Positions 63,158 to 64,000 of a stretch of DNA of 64,000 nucleotides are shown here, piece by piece (positions within the stretch are counted from its first letter, which is position 1; every line of letters starts with the position of its first letter). Source of the stretch: Methylocystis sp. ATCC 49242 (GTDB lineage Bacteria; Pseudomonadota; Alphaproteobacteria; Rhizobiales; Beijerinckiaceae); assembly GCF_000188155.2 (NCBI RefSeq), contig NZ_KE124774.1, positions 470,736-534,735 on the forward strand, in the 5' to 3' direction. A program made the position numbers and the translations under genes. The notes under the pieces are model-generated. The model saw only the letters and a program-made list of their open reading frames with translations, searched no databases and was not told the DNA's origin.

Positions 63158-64000
63158 TCAGTAAGTCGTTAGCCCGGGAGCCGCGCCCCAGTTGAAGTGG
63201 TAGTTGATACCCGCGCGGGCGATGACGCCGTCGTATCGCACACGTGTCGTGGGGAAGATCATCTGCGCATCCGGCACAGCTCTGCCCATATGAGCTGCGA
63301 CGTTTGAAACGGCGGCCACTGCGCTGCCGTTGAGATTCATGGAGCCGAGATCATAGTAGAAGGCCTCGGCTTTCAGGCTCCAGTTCGGCATGAACATCCA
63401 CTCGAAACCGCCGCCGGCGTTCCAGCCGACCAGCGTGCTCGAAGTGCGGCCCGAGCCGACCGCGATCTGGGAGTAGGGGGTCGTGATCATGCCGCCGTAA
63501 CATGCGTCGGTCGGCGTGCCGCACCAGGCGGAGGTCGATGTATAATTGCCATTGGCCCAGGCGCCGCCATAGGTCAGACCGCCGGTGCCGAAAACGAGCA
63601 AGGTCGGCGTGACCAGATAGCCGACGCGACCGCGCACGGTGCCGAACCAGTCAAGGCCCGCCTGAATCGTGCCGCCGCCGACCGAGTTGCGGGTGCCGTG
63701 CGGCATGAGCATCATGCGGCCCATGGAATAGAGATCCTGACCGACGCCGGTGTAGCCGCCCGAGCCACGGATCGCCGAACCCTGCATGTCAGCTTCGACG
63801 CCGATGACAATGGTGGGGCTCCATTGATAATTGTAACCGATCTGCCCGCCGCCGATGAAGCCGTTCTGGTTGAGACTGGCGTTGCCGCTGTTGGCGGCCA
63901 TCAGTCCGCCATAGCCGGCGACGAGGAGCGGAGGCCAGCCGGGCTGATTGAAATAGCTCGTGTAATACTGGTCATAGGCGTTGCCGACGGTCGTCGCGTT
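63158..64000 (-). CDS. Outer-membrane beta-barrel protein (5' end beyond window)
   Basis: 281 codons visible, still open at base 64000. It is an Omp25/porin-like barrel: GGQIGYNYQWSPTIVIGVEAD, WFGTVRGRVGYLVTPTLLVFGTGGLTYG, SLKAEAFYYDLGSM and the terminal strand ending in Tyr after GINYHFNWGA. A Cys pair (WCGTPTDACYGG) may form a disulphide in a surface loop. The DQYYTSYFNQPGWPPLLVAG part near the window edge precedes the barrel. Lies 102 bp upstream of the copper-type receptor on the same strand and may be co-transcribed with it. Ligand unknown. Confidence 0.85.
   Translation of the reverse strand, partial: NATTVGNAYDQYYTSYFNQPGWPPLLVAGYGGLMAANSGNASLNQNGFIGGGQIGYNYQWSPTIVIGVEADMQGSAIRGSGGYTGVGQDLYSMGRMMLMPHGTRNSVGGGTIQAGLDWFGTVRGRVGYLVTPTLLVFGTGGLTYGGAWANGNYTSTSAWCGTPTDACYGGMITTPYSQIAVGSGRTSSTLVGWNAGGGFEWMFMPNWSLKAEAFYYDLGSMNLNGSAVAAVSNVAAHMGRAVPDAQMIFPTTRVRYDGVIARAGINYHFNWGAAPGLTTY

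Noticed and set aside
63158-63901. Reading the last outer-membrane protein as starting at the internal ATG at 63901
   Set aside because: The frame stays open to the window edge with plausible protein sequence (FNQPGWPPLLVAGYGG), and the internal ATG would leave the protein without a signal peptide, so the gene is taken as partial.
1-64000. tRNA or rRNA genes
   Set aside because: No T-loop-type GTTCGAATCC context with matching acceptor stem was found on either strand by eye; a covariance-model scan would be decisive.

Overview
The window is high-GC DNA that reads as an alphaproteobacterium of the Rhizobiales (Hyphomicrobiales). Markers are the block CDP-alcohol transferase / AI-2E exporter / HdaA / Ppk1 / Ppx, the block BamE / YceD / PlsX / FabH / IHF-alpha, an LdtR-type MarR regulator, DUF992 and DUF1289 proteins, bactofilins and paired Omp25-like barrels. 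A copper-type TonB receptor would suit a methanotroph of the Methylocystis/Methylosinus kind, but nothing here proves that; it is inference.

Layout. 1-7.7 kb: end of a polyamine ABC transporter (PotH/PotI), then phospholipid, DNA replication control and polyphosphate genes. 7.7-9.8 kb: a compact nitric-oxide module made of a truncated haemoglobin and a ferredoxin-type reductase, with a near-perfect NsrR box over their promoter and a divergent nsrR gene. 10-20.3 kb: RNase D, YbjQ, a TPR protein, Bcp peroxiredoxin, a very large AsmA/YhdP-like protein, an AT-richer outer-membrane protein, TyrS and an SDR enzyme. 20.2-21.1 kb: an IS5-family element. 21.3-24.8 kb: an MBOAT / AlgJ-like O-acetylation pair and EcsC. 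25-35 kb: mostly housekeeping (DUF992 with a 12-His tail, PurF, CvpA, RadA, IHF-alpha, FabH, PlsX, YceD, BamE). 35-44.4 kb: a lytic transglycosylase, ArgC2, two bactofilins, a double-barrel outer-membrane protein, LdtR, a secreted cyclase, a bufferin-like Cys peptide and an HU variant. 44.5-47.2 kb: a cobalamin riboswitch and the TonB receptor it should control.

47.2-64 kb is the accessory part: AT-richer, with small secreted proteins (MORN, DUF2092, Gly-rich, Cys-rich), a flavodoxin pseudogene, an intact IS3-family element with a 4-bp target duplication, a copper radical oxidase (galactose oxidase family) that has lost its 5' part at an IS21-family element, and a reverse-strand set: outer-membrane barrel, OprC-like copper receptor with CxxxM and HxM motifs, and an RTX-repeat protein with a Sec signal, closed by a strong terminator.

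The two most interesting functional units are the NsrR-haemoglobin-reductase module, where sensor, operator, promoter and effector genes can all be seen, and the barrel / OprC-like receptor / RTX set next to a broken copper oxidase. The second could be a metal (copper) acquisition locus whose RTX component I cannot match to a described partner. No tRNA, rRNA or convincing CRISPR array was seen.
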